Assembly: GCA_024654485.1 (NCBI GenBank)
Contig: JANLHO010000019.1
Location: 1-10,995, forward strand
DNA from: Patescibacteria group bacterium
GTDB lineage: Bacteria > Patescibacteriota > Minisyncoccia > Phycocordibacterales > UBA2100
Direction: 5' to 3'
Length of the DNA stretch: 10,995 bases
The position numbers were made by a program, and so were the translations under genes. Of this stretch, positions 6,270 through 10,995 are shown piece by piece; within the stretch, counting starts at the first letter, position 1; each line of letters starts with the position of its first letter. Below the pieces are notes generated by a model. It saw only the letters and a program-made list of their open reading frames with translations. It was not told the origin of the DNA and made no database searches.

Positions 6270-6629
6270 CTAGCGGTTCGGACTGAATATTACTTCCGCT
6301 TGCGATGTGCCGACCGATACGCCCGACGATAGCGGCGCAAAAGGATCGGCCCTGCCCACAGGCTCGGGTACGATCTCCGTAGAGAAATCTGTCAGTGCGA
6401 TGAAGGCCGGATCGGCGAATATGCTGCCCTCCAGCTTCACCGCGCGCAGCGCGAGGAGTGTCGCGACAAGATTCTGGTCGTCAGCATTCACCGTCGCATA
6501 TGTAGACTGCGTCGTAAGAAGCGACGAAGAAGAAGGCGCGTCGTTGCCAGAAATACCCCACCATGCAAGCGCCACCACTGCGACAACGCCTACGATTATT
6601 ATCAGTTTGTGATGAATAAGAAAATTCAT
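6270..6629 (-). CDS. Small membrane-anchored PilP-like protein with GRADPFAPL motif
   Basis: 119-residue protein with one N-terminal membrane segment (about 8-26), a Ser/Thr-rich linker and a small extracytoplasmic part ending in EPVGRADPFAPLSSG (about 89-103). The R-DPF-P string resembles the DPF motif of PilP in the pilMNOPQ operon, and the gene holds the pilP position directly after pilO. Unlike PilP it has no lipobox cysteine (there is no cysteine at all), as expected where no outer membrane exists. I treat it as a functional analogue or distant relative, not a proven PilP. Start: the ATG at 6629 gives MNFLIHHK; a GTG at 6641 overlapping the pilO stop would add four residues. The element before pilB begins right after its stop. 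Confidence 0.75.
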   Translation of the reverse strand: MNFLIHHKLIIIVGVVAVVALAWWGISGNDAPSSSSLLTTQSTYATVNADDQNLVATLLALRAVKLEGSIFADPAFIALTDFSTEIVPEPVGRADPFAPLSSGVSVGTSQAEVIFSPNR

Positions 6630-6637
6630 ATTATAGA

Positions 6638-7222
6638 TCACTTGAGCCAGTAGGTGCGCAGCGTGACATCGTATTGATAGACAGGTGCGAATGCTCCCCC
6701 CGCCGAAGCCGTTTGGGACGTGCCTCCCGCTGCCAATGAAAGTGACGTGATCTCCACTATCCTGAGGCTCGCTTCCAGATCGGCCAGGAACTGAAGGAAG
6801 TTATCGTATGTACCGTTCGTGGAGAATTTTAGCGTGAGTGAATCGTACTTTTTGCCTGAACCTCCTATGGCGCTTATGGGGGTGGACGCCGAGGAAACAT
6901 TTGAGGGAGTGGAGGTGTAGACATTTTCAAGTGCGAGCCCATGGCGTCTTGCAAGGTTGTCCAGATCAAGTATGAGGCCGATGTTGTTGACATGGTCAGG
7001 AAGCATGCCTTGGAGACGGGCAAGGTCTTGCGGGTCAAATGAATTGTATCGGGATAGAAGCGTCTGCTTGAGCTGCTGCAGTTCCGTCGCTTTGGCCAAA
7101 GCGGAGTTGTACTGTCCTATCTGGTCACGTGTCGCCTGCAGTGAGTCGTAAGTGGGCTTTGTGTAGAAGAAGAACATTCCGCCCGCCAATACCAGTCCTG
7201 TAAGTGCAAATAGTATGCGCAT
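6638..7222 (-). CDS. pilO: Type IV pilus alignment protein PilO-like
   Basis: 194 residues: short cytoplasmic N-terminus, one membrane helix (about 3-20), a coiled-coil stretch (about 25-65, SLQATRDQIGQYNSALAKA) and a ferredoxin-like extracytoplasmic domain. YDNFLQFLADLEASLRIVEI (about 140-159) is the typical PilO helix-strand signature. PilO pairs with PilN in the alignment complex between PilM and the pore. The ATG at 7222 lies one nucleotide after the pilN stop, so translation is probably coupled. A longer frame back to 7261 would only overlap pilN and adds a proline-rich, unlikely N-terminus. The last bases overlap a GTG codon of the next gene. Confidence 0.85.
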   Translation of the reverse strand: MRILFALTGLVLAGGMFFFYTKPTYDSLQATRDQIGQYNSALAKATELQQLKQTLLSRYNSFDPQDLARLQGMLPDHVNNIGLILDLDNLARRHGLALENVYTSTPSNVSSASTPISAIGGSGKKYDSLTLKFSTNGTYDNFLQFLADLEASLRIVEITSLSLAAGGTSQTASAGGAFAPVYQYDVTLRTYWLK

Positions 7223-7223
7223 A

Positions 7224-7934
7224 CTATTGTTGTTGTGCGCTCCCGTCCGAGGGGGCGGCATTTTGAGCCGACGGGTCGCCGAACGGCGAGTTCAAGGTGC
7301 TTGCGGGTACTTGAGGCTGGACTTCCGGAACGACGGCATCATTGGATACGACTCCGGATACCAGTGTTGCGAAATTCACCGCAGTGGGATTGATGTGCGC
7401 GGTCACATCAAAACGCACGCCATTTGGCTGACGAGATATGTTGGAAAAGATGGGGCCGGTGATCACGCCGTTCTTGCTGAAAAGGTCGTCCTGCAGCGCT
7501 ATGGAATTCACGCTCTGTGCCAATCCCTGCATTTTGACTGTGATGTTCTGAGAGTCCAATTCTTCATAATTGAGGGACTGGAACGACACCGTCTGCAGAG
7601 TAGACGCTCCGAGAGCCGAGAAGAAAACCGTCGGTGCGATGTGCACGCGCAATATGGCATCTGCCGCGTGCATTCGGTCATCAAGGCGCGTCAGCTGCTG
7701 TATAAGAGAAGGCTGGAACGCTTCTTCCGCCCGCTTAAGCTCGGCTAGCTTGGAATTTTGTTGGGTCTGCAAAAGTTGCCCGTAAAGCAGGACGCCCACC
7801 GCGAGCGCAGCCGATGCGACCACCAGCACTATAGCGCCCACAAGCAGGAGATCGTCAAGCCCGCTGCGTCTCTTGCGCGACACCGGGGCGATCGTGTCGC
7901 GCGGAATGAATGTGCCCGGGTTTGTTGATTCCAT
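7224..7934 (-). CDS. pilN: Type IV pilus alignment protein PilN-like
   Basis: 236 residues: cytoplasmic N-terminal peptide of about 27 residues (MESTNPGTFIPRD, the segment that in PilN docks into PilM), a membrane helix (about 29-51) and an extracytoplasmic domain of alternating helix and strand. The tail rich in Pro, Ser, Gln and Ala (about 205-236) looks disordered. It starts 3 nt after pilM and ends 1 nt before pilO. Sequence alone is weakly conserved; the identification rests on topology, the N-terminal peptide and the fixed pilM-pilN-pilO order. Confidence 0.85.
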   Translation of the reverse strand: MESTNPGTFIPRDTIAPVSRKRRSGLDDLLLVGAIVLVVASAALAVGVLLYGQLLQTQQNSKLAELKRAEEAFQPSLIQQLTRLDDRMHAADAILRVHIAPTVFFSALGASTLQTVSFQSLNYEELDSQNITVKMQGLAQSVNSIALQDDLFSKNGVITGPIFSNISRQPNGVRFDVTAHINPTAVNFATLVSGVVSNDAVVPEVQPQVPASTLNSPFGDPSAQNAAPSDGSAQQQ

Positions 7935-7937
7935 ATG

Positions 7938-9077
7938 TTATCTGTTCTTGAGCTTGCGCATTGCGACACCGACTGCGACTGCGAATCCCGGGCCTATCTG
8001 GCGCAAAACCTCTTCAAGAAAAGCAGGGGCCTCGGTGCGTGAGAACGGATCCGCGATCTCGACTTCGGCCGAAAGCGCCCTGTGTGCCGGATCGGAAATT
8101 CCGGGAAGCGAGGCGCCGCCGCCCGCCAAAACCACTCGCGACACGTTCTTGTTGTATCGCTGCCCGTAACTCAATAGTACCCGATTGACTTCCGAAAACA
8201 CACGACCGAGTGTGGATAGGATGGAGCTTTGTATGCGGTCGTTCTCGTCGGGCCCGAATGCAGTGGAAGCTACGAGGCCGTGTTCGCGCTTCACGCGCTC
8301 CGCTTTATCAAACTCCCATCCGAGCGAACGCGCCAAGTGTTCCGTCATCTGCTGACCGCCTATTGAGATGAGGTGGGATACGCGCACTACCCCTTTCTCC
8401 ACAACGTACATTTTCGTGGTGGACGCGCCGAGGTCCACGACGAGGATGGGTGCGATACCGTGCCCCAGAGAGGAGCGCACCGCACTGAATATCTCTATCT
8501 CGTAGAACTCTATTGAGAGTCCTGCGTCTTCGGCTATGGTCTTGTAGGAATTGAGGACTTCGTTGTGGATGGCGACCAGTAGCACCTCCTGGCTTTTTGC
8601 CTGCACGGGCGTCTCCTTATTGAGCTCGTCAAAAGCGCTCTTCTCCCCTTCGTCGCGCGGGATAATGAACCAATCCAGCGTTACCTCGCTCACCGGTACG
8701 GGTATGTATTTTCTCGCCTCAATGGGTATCATCCGCTTGAGTTGCTCGGGATTGACGCTCGGTACGGAGAGGACGGATACGAGACTTGAGGAAAAAGGGA
8801 TGGAAAGTCCGCCTCCGCGCGCCGTCACGTTGGCCTCGCGCATGACATCCTTCATAGCCTCGGCTATTTTTTCCGGCGGGAGCTTTACGGCCTTGCCGAC
8901 CGGCTGATTGGCATACGGACCTAACGCTATCTCGCCGTATGTTTCCAATATAGCCGCGCCGCGCGAAGCGCGAAGCTGAATTATCTTGGCGCTGGAGCTT
9001 CCGATATCAATACCGAGCACGCTCGCCTCCGAGCGTTTGCCGATACCCTTAAAAATGTCCCCAAAAGAGAACTTCAT
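7938..9077 (-). CDS. pilM: Type IV pilus actin-like ATPase PilM
   Basis: Cytoplasmic FtsA/actin-like protein (379 aa) that binds the PilN N-terminus and links the motors to the membrane complex. Seen: phosphate-1 loop VLGIDIGSSSAKIIQL (20-35); the PilM signature MIPIEARKYIPVPVSEVTLDW (116-136; core EARKYIPVP); phosphate-2 motif VVDLGASTTKMYVV (213-226); SIGGQQMTEHLA (238-249); and adenosine motif VVLAGGGASLPGI (315-327). Length is typical. ATG at 9077 is the clear start. It opens the pilus genes proper and follows the dehydratase gene by 23 nt, with a TACAAT box in that gap. Confidence 0.96.
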   Translation of the reverse strand: MKFSFGDIFKGIGKRSEASVLGIDIGSSSAKIIQLRASRGAAILETYGEIALGPYANQPVGKAVKLPPEKIAEAMKDVMREANVTARGGGLSIPFSSSLVSVLSVPSVNPEQLKRMIPIEARKYIPVPVSEVTLDWFIIPRDEGEKSAFDELNKETPVQAKSQEVLLVAIHNEVLNSYKTIAEDAGLSIEFYEIEIFSAVRSSLGHGIAPILVVDLGASTTKMYVVEKGVVRVSHLISIGGQQMTEHLARSLGWEFDKAERVKREHGLVASTAFGPDENDRIQSSILSTLGRVFSEVNRVLLSYGQRYNKNVSRVVLAGGGASLPGISDPAHRALSAEVEIADPFSRTEAPAFLEEVLRQIGPGFAVAVGVAMRKLKNR

Positions 9078-9084
9078 GGGTGCA

Positions 9085-9090
9085 ATTGTA
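9085..9090 (-). promoter_or_regulatory. Candidate -10 box (TACAAT) 7 nt before the pilM ATG
   Basis: In the 23-nt gap between the dehydratase and pilM the minus strand reads GATACAATTGCACCC then ATG. TACAAT is 5 of 6 to the -10 consensus and would place the transcription start at the pilM start codon. No clear -35. The pilus genes could thus have their own promoter besides readthrough from upstream. Confidence 0.35.
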
Positions 9091-9100
9091 TCACGCTAAA

Positions 9101-9430
9101 CTATGATATTTTGTCTATCTTCGCGGCGAGGATGAAATCATTTTCCGAAAGTCCTTTGATGGCGTGGGTGGTGAGCTCCACGACCGCCTTGCTCCAAGAT
9201 ATCTGGAGGTCGGGATGGTGGTCTTCTGCTTTCGCTATCTCAGCGACCTTCTCGGCGAAGACGAAAGCATCGGCAAAGTGCCCGAATTTGAATTCTTTTG
9301 ATATCCAGCGGGTGTCTCCGCTCAATGTCCAGCCGTCTAGCTGCTTCATGAGCTCCGTGGCCTCATCCCTCGTAAGGGGCGCTACCCCGCCTTCGCACGG
9401 AACGCATTTTTTCTTCGCAAGCTCGGTCAT
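9101..9430 (-). CDS. Pterin-4a-carbinolamine dehydratase (PCD/DCoH family)
   Basis: 109-residue enzyme that dehydrates 4a-hydroxytetrahydropterin, normally to recycle pterin cofactor. The signature is complete: EDHHPDLQISW (69-79) with the catalytic pair H71-H72, then ELTTHAIKGLSENDFILAAKID (core THAIKGLSENDF, 88-99) with H89, at the same 17-residue spacing as in the animal enzyme. The N-terminal MTELAKKKCVPCEGG is the usual bacterial start. I therefore place the start at ATG 9430 rather than at a longer in-frame start at 9469. A perfect TATAAT lies 6 nt upstream. It is the first gene of the minus-strand block; no pterin-dependent hydroxylase is in the window, so its link to the pilus genes is unclear. 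Confidence 0.95.
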   Translation of the reverse strand: MTELAKKKCVPCEGGVAPLTRDEATELMKQLDGWTLSGDTRWISKEFKFGHFADAFVFAEKVAEIAKAEDHHPDLQISWSKAVVELTTHAIKGLSENDFILAAKIDKIS

Positions 9431-9436
9431 TGCATC

Positions 9437-9442
9437 ATTATA
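9437..9442 (-). promoter_or_regulatory. -10 box (perfect TATAAT) 6 nt before the dehydratase ATG
   Basis: The minus strand reads TATAATGATGCA then ATG at 9430. The hexamer is a perfect -10 consensus and predicts transcription starting at or next to the start codon, that is, a leaderless mRNA. No convincing -35 at 17 nt. This is the strongest of the -10 candidates in the window and may drive the dehydratase and, by readthrough, pilM onwards. Confidence 0.5.
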
Positions 9443-9507
9443 CACATGCACGAGAATTCCGACACACACAGGCGTGCATGCGCCATCTTTGAATTATCCG
9501 GATTATC

Positions 9508-9555
9508 TGAAATGTCCCTATTTTCTCACGACCGTAAGAAAATAGGGACACTTCA
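9508..9555. repeat. 48-bp near-perfect inverted repeat between divergent genes
   Basis: Arms TGTCCCTATTTTCT (9513-9526) and AGAAAATAGGGACA (9537-9550) pair perfectly over 14 bp. They extend outwards through one mismatch to TGAA/TTCA and inwards through one mismatch to ACG/CGT. It sits in the 170-nt gap between the divergent dehydratase and comF genes, before both candidate promoters, so it is not placed as a terminator for either gene and has no U-tract. It may be a REP-like mobile palindrome or a regulatory site. The rest of 9431-9600 holds only the two -10 boxes and a short GGCG/CGCC stem near 9470-9483. Confidence 0.85.
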
Positions 9556-9588
9556 CTCTACAGATGCCGACACGGGCATATCGTGAGA

Positions 9589-9594
9589 TATAGT
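9589..9594 (+). promoter_or_regulatory. Candidate -10 box (TATAGT) 6 nt before the comF ATG
   Basis: The plus strand reads TATAGTGAATTC then ATG at 9601. TATAGT is 5 of 6 to consensus, and its distance implies a leaderless comF transcript. No good -35 hexamer. A GTG at 9583 is in frame but would place the start upstream of this box. Confidence 0.4.
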
Positions 9595-9600
9595 GAATTC

Positions 9601-10269
9601 ATGCATCGTATGTTTTCTCGGATGAAGGATGCGGTAGATGCCGTGATTGATGCGATATTGCCGCCACGTGCGCGCAGTGCGCGCACCAAGGCGCGGAGAG
9701 CGGAGGACATCCCTCTGGAGCCGACAGCGCACGAGCTCCTCGGAGCGCGCATCACCACACTGATGGATTACCGCGACACGGCGGTGCAGGACCTGATCCG
9801 CTCGCTCAAGTACGACGGCTCCAAGCACGCTGCGCATCTTGCCGCGGCGCTCCTCGCGGATTATCTGCGCGAGGAGATGGCGAGCGAGAAGCTATACTCG
9901 GAGCGCGCAATACTGCTCGTGCCCGTCCCTCTCCACAGCGCGCGCAAGCGCGAGCGCGGGTTCAATCAGATAGCTCTCGTACTGCATGCTCTTCCGGAGG
10001 AATTCCGCAACGGCACGCACGCTACCCTCTCACCCGCGATGCTCACCCGCTCGCGCGCGACGAAGGCGCAGACCAAGCTTCCGCGCTCGGAGCGTCTATC
10101 CAACGTTGCCGGCGCTTTCGCCCTCGCAAAGAAGGCCCGCCCGCCGAAGCGCACGCATGTATTTCTGATAGACGACGTCACGACGACGGGTGCCACACTG
10201 GTCAACGCCGCGACTCCCCTCAAACGCGCCGGAGCCGAGGTCACCCTGCTTGCCCTCGCGAGGGCTTAG
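9601..10269 (+). CDS. comF: ComF-family phosphoribosyltransferase-like protein, no zinc finger
   Basis: 222-residue cytoplasmic protein with a PRTase fold, linked in transformable bacteria to uptake of single-stranded DNA. Seen: RSLKYDGSKHAAHLAAALLA (67-86), the ComF helix; PVPLHSARKRERGFNQ (108-123), the most conserved ComF block; SRATKAQTKLPRSERLSNVAGAF split as SRATKAQTKL, PRSERLSNVAGAF (151-173); and the PRPP-binding loop FLIDDVTTTGATL (188-200). The usual N-terminal four-cysteine zinc finger is missing and the protein has no cysteine. The N-terminus is instead basic (PPRARSARTKARRAED). It is codirectional with nothing upstream and converges on the abrB-like gene, stops one nucleotide apart. 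Its nearness to the pilus operon suggests a DNA-uptake role. An in-frame GTG at 9583 is a less likely start. Confidence 0.92.
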   Translation: MHRMFSRMKDAVDAVIDAILPPRARSARTKARRAEDIPLEPTAHELLGARITTLMDYRDTAVQDLIRSLKYDGSKHAAHLAAALLADYLREEMASEKLYSERAILLVPVPLHSARKRERGFNQIALVLHALPEEFRNGTHATLSPAMLTRSRATKAQTKLPRSERLSNVAGAFALAKKARPPKRTHVFLIDDVTTTGATLVNAATPLKRAGAEVTLLALARA

Positions 10270-10270
10270 G

Positions 10271-10429
10271 TCAGCGGCGTTTCCAGTCGCGAATCTCAAG
10301 CTTCCCCCGACCCGCGTCTTTTATGGTCAGCTTCTGCTTTTCCCGCCAACCGTATTTCTTTATAAAAGGCTTGGGAATGACGATCGCGTAGCTTGCCTTG
10401 GATATCTTTATGAGCTTCCTCTCGGCCAT
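10271..10429 (-). CDS. AbrB/MazE-type (SpoVT-AbrB) DNA-binding protein, 52 aa
   Basis: Very small swapped-hairpin protein: MAERKLIKISKASYAIVIPK (1-20) followed by PFIKKYGWREKQKLTI. The pattern (ISxxSYAIVIPKxxIKKYGW) matches AbrB/MazE-like proteins, which dimerise and bind palindromic operators. I chose the ATG at 10429; the frame stays open to 10534, but the upstream part would be read through a perfect DNA palindrome and looks unlike protein. It could be an antitoxin, but no toxin gene follows (its 3' neighbour is comF, convergent), so a stand-alone autoregulated transcription factor is more likely. Highly basic C-terminus (EIRDWKRR). Confidence 0.85.
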   Translation of the reverse strand: MAERKLIKISKASYAIVIPKPFIKKYGWREKQKLTIKDAGRGKLEIRDWKRR

Positions 10430-10433
10430 ATAT

Positions 10434-10475
10434 GAAAAGTATATACCCATGTATATACATGGGTATATACTTTTC
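10434..10475. promoter_or_regulatory. Perfect 42-bp palindrome with three GTATATAC boxes, probable AbrB operator
   Basis: Positions 10434-10475 are a perfect palindrome with no loop. It contains three copies of the self-complementary octamer GTATATAC at 10439, 10451 and 10463, spaced 12 bp (about one helical turn), with ACCCAT/ATGGGT joining them. The left edge is 5 bp from the AbrB-like start codon. TATACT boxes fall at both ends: 10438-10443 on the minus strand, 8 nt before that ATG, and 10466-10471 on the plus strand, towards the GIY-YIG gene. The layout fits a binding site for autoregulation by the adjacent protein, overlapping promoters on both strands; the binding itself is inference. 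Confidence 0.8.
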
Positions 10476-10504
10476 CCCTGCTCGCGCAAGGGCACTTCAA
10501 TCTG

Positions 10505-10510
10505 TATACT
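10505..10510 (+). promoter_or_regulatory. Candidate -10 box (TATACT) before the GIY-YIG leader
   Basis: CTGTATACTGG on the plus strand gives a 5-of-6 -10 hexamer about 64 nt before the GIY-YIG ATG. Transcription would begin near 10517 and include the tRNA-like 12-mer and both leader hairpins. No strong -35. Low confidence. Confidence 0.3.
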
Positions 10511-10521
10511 GGCCTGACCGT

Positions 10522-10533
10522 GGAGAGGTGCCA
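10522..10533 (+). repeat. 12-bp copy of the tRNA-Ser 5' end (GGAGAGGTGCCA)
   Basis: GGAGAGGTGCCA here is the same as the first 12 nt of the tRNA-Ser gene at 10820-10831. The two copies bracket the GIY-YIG gene as direct repeats 298 bp apart. The rest of a tRNA does not follow. This could be the scar of an insertion at the tRNA 5' end or a chance or functional copy; 12 bp alone cannot settle it. Confidence 0.6.
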
Positions 10534-10563
10534 TCGGCCCAAGGCCGACCAGCCTAGGGCTGG
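10534..10563 (+). promoter_or_regulatory. Two back-to-back hairpins in the GIY-YIG leader
   Basis: TCGGCC-CAA-GGCCGA (10534-10548) is followed with no gap by CCAGCC-TAG-GGCTGG (10549-10563), each a perfect 6-bp GC-rich stem with a 3-nt loop. The second ends 10 nt before the ATG, next to the only Shine-Dalgarno-like run (GGGAGTGGGAG) in the window. There is no U-tract, so they could affect ribosome access or mRNA stability rather than terminate. Confidence 0.6.
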
Positions 10564-10573
10564 GAGTGGGAGT

Positions 10574-10816
10574 ATGTATTACGTGTACACCCTAAGGAGC
10601 GAGAAGGACAACAGTCTTTATAAGGGGTCTATCGGTAACCTCAAAAGGCGTGTCAGGGAGCATAACGCCGGGGGCTCTACTTTTACGAGGGCTCACAGAC
10701 CATGGAAATTGGTATATTATGAGGCGTTCCTGAATAGAGAGGATGCGCGACGTGAAGAGTTGTTCTTGAAATCCGGAAAGGGTAAGGAGCGCATAAAATA
10801 CCTTTTGAAAGAGTAG
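10574..10816 (+). CDS. Small GIY-YIG domain protein (UPF0213-type putative endonuclease)
   Basis: 80-residue single-domain GIY-YIG protein. MYYVYTLRSEKDNSLYKGSI (1-20) carries the diagnostic pair as YVY and YKG. NLKRRVREHNAGG contains the catalytic-type Arg, and LVYYEAFLNREDARREELFL (split: LVYYEAFL, NREDARREELFL) carries the metal-binding-type Glu. KSGKGKERIKYLLKE is the usual C-terminus of this family. GIY became V/Y and YIG became YKG, so activity is uncertain. Members act on DNA in several roles, and the cellular role of this short group is unknown. Start: ATG 10574, preceded by GGGAG; the frame is open back to 10520 through the hairpins, which I reject. It ends 3 nt before the tRNA gene. 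Confidence 0.92.
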   Translation: MYYVYTLRSEKDNSLYKGSIGNLKRRVREHNAGGSTFTRAHRPWKLVYYEAFLNREDARREELFLKSGKGKERIKYLLKE

Positions 10817-10819
10817 TAC

Positions 10820-10906
10820 GGAGAGGTGCCAGAGTGGTCGAATGGAGCACACTGCTAATGTGTTGAGCGGGAAACCGTTCCGAGGGTTCGAATCCCTCCC
10901 TCTCCG
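10820..10906 (+). tRNA. tRNA-Ser (anticodon GCU)
   Basis: 87-nt class II tRNA. The acceptor stem GGAGAGG (10820-10826) pairs with CCTCTCC (10899-10905), and the discriminator is G10906. The anticodon arm is GCACA-CTGCTAA-TGTGT with anticodon GCT at 10854-10856, reading AGC/AGU. A long variable arm GCGG-GAAA-CCGT, typical of serine tRNAs, is followed by the T-arm GAGGG-TTCGAAT-CCCTC. The 3' CCA is not encoded. It lies 3 nt after the GIY-YIG stop. Confidence 0.97.
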
Positions 10907-10995
10907 CCTTCGGTCGCCGAAGTTCGGCTTCGGCGGACGCAGTACGCTAGCGTAAGGACATCAACTACTTCGTGAAATAATTTTATGCCTAACAA
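10907..10995 (+). other. Region after the tRNA with two inverted repeats, no gene seen
   Basis: CGCCGAA (10915-10921) pairs with TTCGGCG (10929-10935) around a 7-nt loop just after the tRNA. It could aid 3' processing or termination, but no U-tract follows. A 12-bp palindrome TACGCTAGCGTA lies at 10943-10954. The last bases contain an ATG at 10985 with only 11 nt left in the window, too little to call a gene. Confidence 0.5.

Noticed and set aside
7223..7261. Longer pilO start at 7261 overlapping pilN
   Set aside because: The added residues (MPPPRTGAHNNNS) overlap the pilN coding end. The ATG at 7222, one base after the pilN stop, begins directly at the membrane helix.
10430..10534. N-terminal extension of the AbrB-like protein
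   Set aside because: The open frame exists but runs through a perfect DNA palindrome with promoter-like boxes, and the extension has no family similarity.
10522..10573. A second, degenerate tRNA gene
   Set aside because: Only the first 12 nt match the tRNA; the following hairpins do not form D, anticodon or T arms and no matching 3' acceptor strand is present.
10985..10995. Start of a new plus-strand gene (ATG CCT AAC)
   Set aside because: Only 11 nt remain in the window, so nothing supports a coding call.

Overview
The window looks like chromosomal DNA of a Candidate Phyla Radiation / Patescibacteria bacterium, most likely a Parcubacteria-type lineage. The grounds are: a compact inner-membrane-only type IV pilus (T4P) operon with no PilQ secretin or outer-membrane lipoprotein, almost no Shine-Dalgarno sequences, many very short intergenic gaps, a stand-alone 52-residue AbrB-type protein and a small GIY-YIG protein of the kind common in these genomes. 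TGA is used as a stop (for example pilT, pilO) and never occurs inside a gene, so the code is standard code 11, not the TGA=Gly code of Gracilibacteria/Absconditabacteria. Lineage is inferred from these traits only.

Positions 1-9430 are essentially one block on the minus strand, read right to left. It starts with a pterin-4a-carbinolamine dehydratase. Then come pilM, pilN, pilO, a small PilP-like membrane protein with a DPF motif, pilB (extension ATPase), a stand-alone CheY-type receiver, pilT (retraction ATPase), pilC (platform), a major-pilin-like prepilin and pilD (prepilin peptidase, running off the left edge). Together these form a complete cytoplasmic and inner-membrane T4P machine: PilD matures the pilin, PilB and PilT drive polymerisation and depolymerisation through PilC, and PilM-N-O(-P-like) form the alignment complex. 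The receiver between the two motor genes suggests phospho-control of the pilus.

The most unusual feature is a pair of about 140-bp elements with 24-26-bp terminal inverted repeats. One lies directly before pilB and one directly before pilT, and each outer repeat takes in the start codon of the ATPase gene. They are about 85-90% alike by eye and carry an internal hairpin that differs in sequence but is kept as a structure. Two different heptanucleotide tandem repeats, four full copies each, fill the pilT-pilC gap.

The right part (9431-10995) holds a divergent intergenic region with a 48-bp hairpin. After it come comF (plus), a convergent abrB-like gene (minus) with a perfect 42-bp palindrome at its start, a GIY-YIG gene (plus) and tRNA-Ser(GCU). 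ComF next to a T4P locus fits DNA uptake and natural competence. Several genes have a -10-like hexamer only 6-8 nt before their ATG, which points to leaderless transcripts.
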